NCBI GenBank assembly: GCA_903910005.1
Contig: CAIVXW010000369.1
Location: forward strand, 1-6,860
Reading direction: 5' to 3'
Source of the DNA: an uncultured Methylococcaceae bacterium
GTDB taxonomy: Bacteria; Pseudomonadota; Gammaproteobacteria; Methylococcales; Methylococcaceae
DNA length: 6,860 nucleotides
The translations under genes were made by a program, and so were the position numbers. The notes below the pieces were generated by a model that was not told the origin of the DNA, ran no database searches, and saw nothing but the letters and a program-made list of their open reading frames with translations. Shown piece after piece: positions 5,394 through 6,860 of the stretch; within the stretch, counting starts at the first letter, position 1, and the number at the start of each line of letters is the position of its first letter.

Positions 5394-5744
5394 TTACTGC
5401 TGTAAACGGGTTCCACACAGGCTCTCTGCCTGACCCGCCTTGATGAGTAACGAAACCGGGTACTTGTTCTCCCTGACAAATTTCCTGACTTCCTCGGATG
5501 TCAGGTGTCTGGATTCTTCCTGAGCGATACATTCGCACAGGGCGATCAGCGGTTTGTCGTCCGAGGTAATCACCCGATTGGGATTGGCTTTCTCCCGGGC
5601 GACACACAAATCGGCGTATTTGTGTTCAAAAGCATGATGATCTGCTTCGCTGACCACATGGGACCAGGCCGGATTGGCCTGTAATCCCAGAATCACCGTG
5701 ATCATCGGCAACAACGAAGGCATGAGACGGCTAAACGTTGACAT
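5394..5744 (-). CDS. Small exported four-cysteine protein, function unknown
   Basis: I do not recognise a named family. The 116-residue product has a signal peptide (about 1-28, hydrophobic MPSLLPMITVILG then ANPAWS before HVVSE), so the mature protein of about 88 residues should be periplasmic. It has four cysteines: Cys47, Cys70, Cys72 (a CEC motif) and Cys110. An even number in an exported protein suggests disulfides, though metal or haem-independent thiol chemistry cannot be excluded. There is no CxxCH haem motif. The mature part is otherwise polar and probably helical. AGGAG (complement of 5754-5758) sits nine bases before the ATG and fixes the start. The gene is convergent with the hps-phi operon and divergent from the SHOCT protein gene, about 100 bases away. 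Confidence 0.75.
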   Translation of the reverse strand: MSTFSRLMPSLLPMITVILGLQANPAWSHVVSEADHHAFEHKYADLCVAREKANPNRVITSDDKPLIALCECIAQEESRHLTSEEVRKFVRENKYPVSLLIKAGQAESLCGTRLQQ

Positions 5745-5846
5745 ATTGTAATTCTCCTGACCGGATATGTTTTGGAGCGGAAAACTCTACCACAAAATGG
5801 CCGGGATACCATCCACCCTCCCCTACCACCCACGACGAGGCTCACC

Positions 5847-6593
5847 ATGCAGGCACTAACCTCCTACGGACAACAACTGGTGCAAAACATTGCCCAACGA
5901 TACGGATTCAGTACCGATGCCATTACCACCTTGCTGCAGGCGGTTGTTGCGGGTAATGGAACCATGGCCCAGTTTTATCACCCGGAACTGGGTGGCAATG
6001 GCCAATGGATGCAGGGCGGCATGATTATGCTGGGCGATATGTTCAACAACAACCTCAAGGCCTCGGTGGACGGGGTCTGCCAGGAATTGTCACAAGCCCT
6101 CATGGGCGGGACGGCATTATTCATGGCACCTCCGGTTAGTGCCGGGACGGGCAACACCTGGTGGCCGCAGGAATGGGGCCAGCCCGGAGCCACCGGCAGC
6201 CAGAATGATACCCGCTACGCCATCTTCCCGATGGTGCGCCGACTGGCCCTGGATCAGGGCGGTCACATCACCCTGTACGACACCCTTGACCATCAGATTA
6301 CCGGCATCTCCCAGCAACAGGGCGGCGGCCTGCAATCGTGGGTGTTCAACAGCCAGTACGGCGTGGTGAGACTGGACAGTCTGCCGGTGATCACCACAAC
6401 GCAACCCGCCCTGGTCAGCCAGCCGCAACCGCAAACCATGCCCCCTGCCGACTTTGGCAGCAACACCATGCCCCCGGTCGGTGACGACAACCCGCTGGCC
6501 ATGATTGAAAAACTGGGCCAACTGCTGCAGAAAGGCCTGATTACCCAGGATGAATTCAGCCGCAAAAAGAGCGAACTGCTACAGCGACTCTGA
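5847..6593 (+). CDS. Conserved hypothetical protein with C-terminal SHOCT domain
   Basis: The 248-residue protein has no signal peptide or clear membrane span. Its N-terminal part carries a motif-rich block: RYGFSTDAITTLLQAVVAGN (18-37), TMAQFYHPELGGNGQWM (39-55), then GGMIMLGDMFNNNLK (57-71) and a CQEL segment (78-81). I associate this block with a widespread but uncharacterised proteobacterial family. The middle is Gly/Trp/Gln-rich (about 99-120), then a folded-looking segment (123-180). A Pro/Gln linker follows with two TMPP copies (197-200, 207-210). A SHOCT (short C-terminal) domain closes the protein (about 215-247, MIEKLGQLLQKGLITQDEF...). SHOCT domains are thought to mediate oligomerisation or interaction. 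I chose the ATG at 5847 over an in-frame ATG at 5772 because GAGG lies six bases before it and the upstream 25 residues look non-conserved. Function is unknown. Confidence 0.8.
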   Translation: MQALTSYGQQLVQNIAQRYGFSTDAITTLLQAVVAGNGTMAQFYHPELGGNGQWMQGGMIMLGDMFNNNLKASVDGVCQELSQALMGGTALFMAPPVSAGTGNTWWPQEWGQPGATGSQNDTRYAIFPMVRRLALDQGGHITLYDTLDHQITGISQQQGGGLQSWVFNSQYGVVRLDSLPVITTTQPALVSQPQPQTMPPADFGSNTMPPVGDDNPLAMIEKLGQLLQKGLITQDEFSRKKSELLQRL

Positions 6594-6685
6594 ACAAAAA
6601 CGCCTTCAGGGGCGAGCGCATTCACTACCCAGTGGCCGCCATGTCGCTTTATATGCCAATTCTCGGTGAGGGGGCGGAATGTCCG
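6594..6685. other. Short gap between convergent genes
   Basis: This 92-base gap separates the SHOCT protein gene from the ABC ATPase gene. It contains weak hairpins (CGCC/GGCG at 6601-6614; GCGGA/TCCGC at 6674-6686) but neither is followed by a T-run, so no terminator can be called with confidence. Confidence 0.4.
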
Positions 6686-6860
6686 CTACAGCAGGCCGGC
6701 AAGTTCGGGAAAATCCTGCCGCAGCGATTGATGCAATGCCTCAATCCGGGCCGGATTCCGCTCGGTGCGGGCAAGGGGAACCAGGCTGTCCCGCACGATC
6801 CGGCAGGGTGGTGGCGACAGAAAAATCAGGCGATCAGCCAGTTCCACCGCTTCACGCAGG
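6686..6860 (-). CDS. ABC transporter ATP-binding protein, nitrate/sulfonate/taurine type (C-terminal end)
   Basis: Reading leftward from the right edge, an open frame of 57 codons ends at a TAG (complement of 6686-6688). It starts LREAVELADRLIFLSPPPCR and continues IVRDSLVPLARTERNPARIE. The REAVELADR-IFLSP-P-RIV pattern is the segment just after the H-loop of ABC ATPases of the NitT/TauT (SsuB/TauB/NrtD) group. There, Ala-Asp-Arg is followed by a short strand and usually a Pro-Gly-Arg-Ile turn. Here that turn reads Pro-Cys-Arg-Ile. The Walker A, signature and Walker B motifs lie outside the window. The protein would energise uptake of a small anion or organosulfur compound, but the substrate cannot be told from this end. 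The gene is convergent with the SHOCT protein gene. Confidence 0.8.
   Translation of the reverse strand, partial: LREAVELADRLIFLSPPPCRIVRDSLVPLARTERNPARIEALHQSLRQDFPELAGLL

Noticed and set aside
5738..5743. Perfect TTGACA that could be the -35 box of a plus-strand promoter for the SHOCT protein gene.
   Set aside because: No -10-like hexamer lies 16-19 bases downstream. The bases also overlap the start codon of the minus-strand four-cysteine protein, which explains part of the match.
5772..5846. Upstream in-frame ATG at 5772 giving a 273-residue SHOCT protein.
   Set aside because: The extra 25 residues are Pro/Thr-rich and unlike the family block that follows, and the ATG at 5847 has a well-placed GAGG ribosome binding site.
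6674..6686. GCGGA-ATG-TCCGC hairpin at the end of the ABC ATPase gene as a terminator.
   Set aside because: Five base pairs, overlapping the stop codon, with no T-run on either strand.

Overview
The window looks like chromosomal DNA of a formaldehyde-assimilating proteobacterium, most likely a gammaproteobacterial (type I, Methylococcales-like) methanotroph. The strongest evidence is a tandem pair for 3-hexulose-6-phosphate synthase (hps/hxlA) and 6-phospho-3-hexuloisomerase (phi/hxlB), the two dedicated steps of the ribulose monophosphate (RuMP) cycle. The HPS sequence closely resembles HPS of methylotrophic proteobacteria as I know it. The genus cannot be fixed by reading alone, and a betaproteobacterial methylotroph remains possible.

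Layout: (1) 1-847 holds the last codons of an unidentified upstream frame, then moaD and moaE, the two subunits of molybdopterin synthase. (2) 884-1555 encodes an exported, C-terminally membrane-anchored SH3b/coiled-coil protein of the YgiM/TIGR04211 type. (3) 1591-3294 is ilvD (dihydroxy-acid dehydratase), with a perfect 14-bp palindrome just upstream of its start codon. (4) 3466-5300 is the metabolic core: an unnamed 189-aa protein with a signal peptide, one membrane segment and three copies of a ten-residue motif ETGVARY(L/I)KN, followed by hps and phi, and closed by a strong intrinsic terminator at 5332-5374. (5) 5394-5744 (minus) is a small exported four-cysteine protein. (6) 5847-6593 is a conserved hypothetical protein with a C-terminal SHOCT domain. 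(7) 6686-6860 (minus) is the C-terminal end of an ABC transporter ATPase of the nitrate/sulfonate/taurine type.

How the genes work together: moaD and moaE jointly convert precursor Z (cPMP) to molybdopterin. hps and phi jointly fix formaldehyde onto ribulose 5-phosphate and isomerise the product to fructose 6-phosphate. The motif-repeat protein lies just upstream of hps on the same strand, with no T-tract terminator between them, so it may share their transcript. Its predicted topology puts the three motifs in the cytoplasm, where HPS and PHI act. Whether it organises, anchors or regulates formaldehyde assimilation is inference, but it is the best candidate for something undescribed here. The rest of the window is ordinary housekeeping content. 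I saw no CRISPR array, tRNA, rRNA, insertion sequence or prophage gene.
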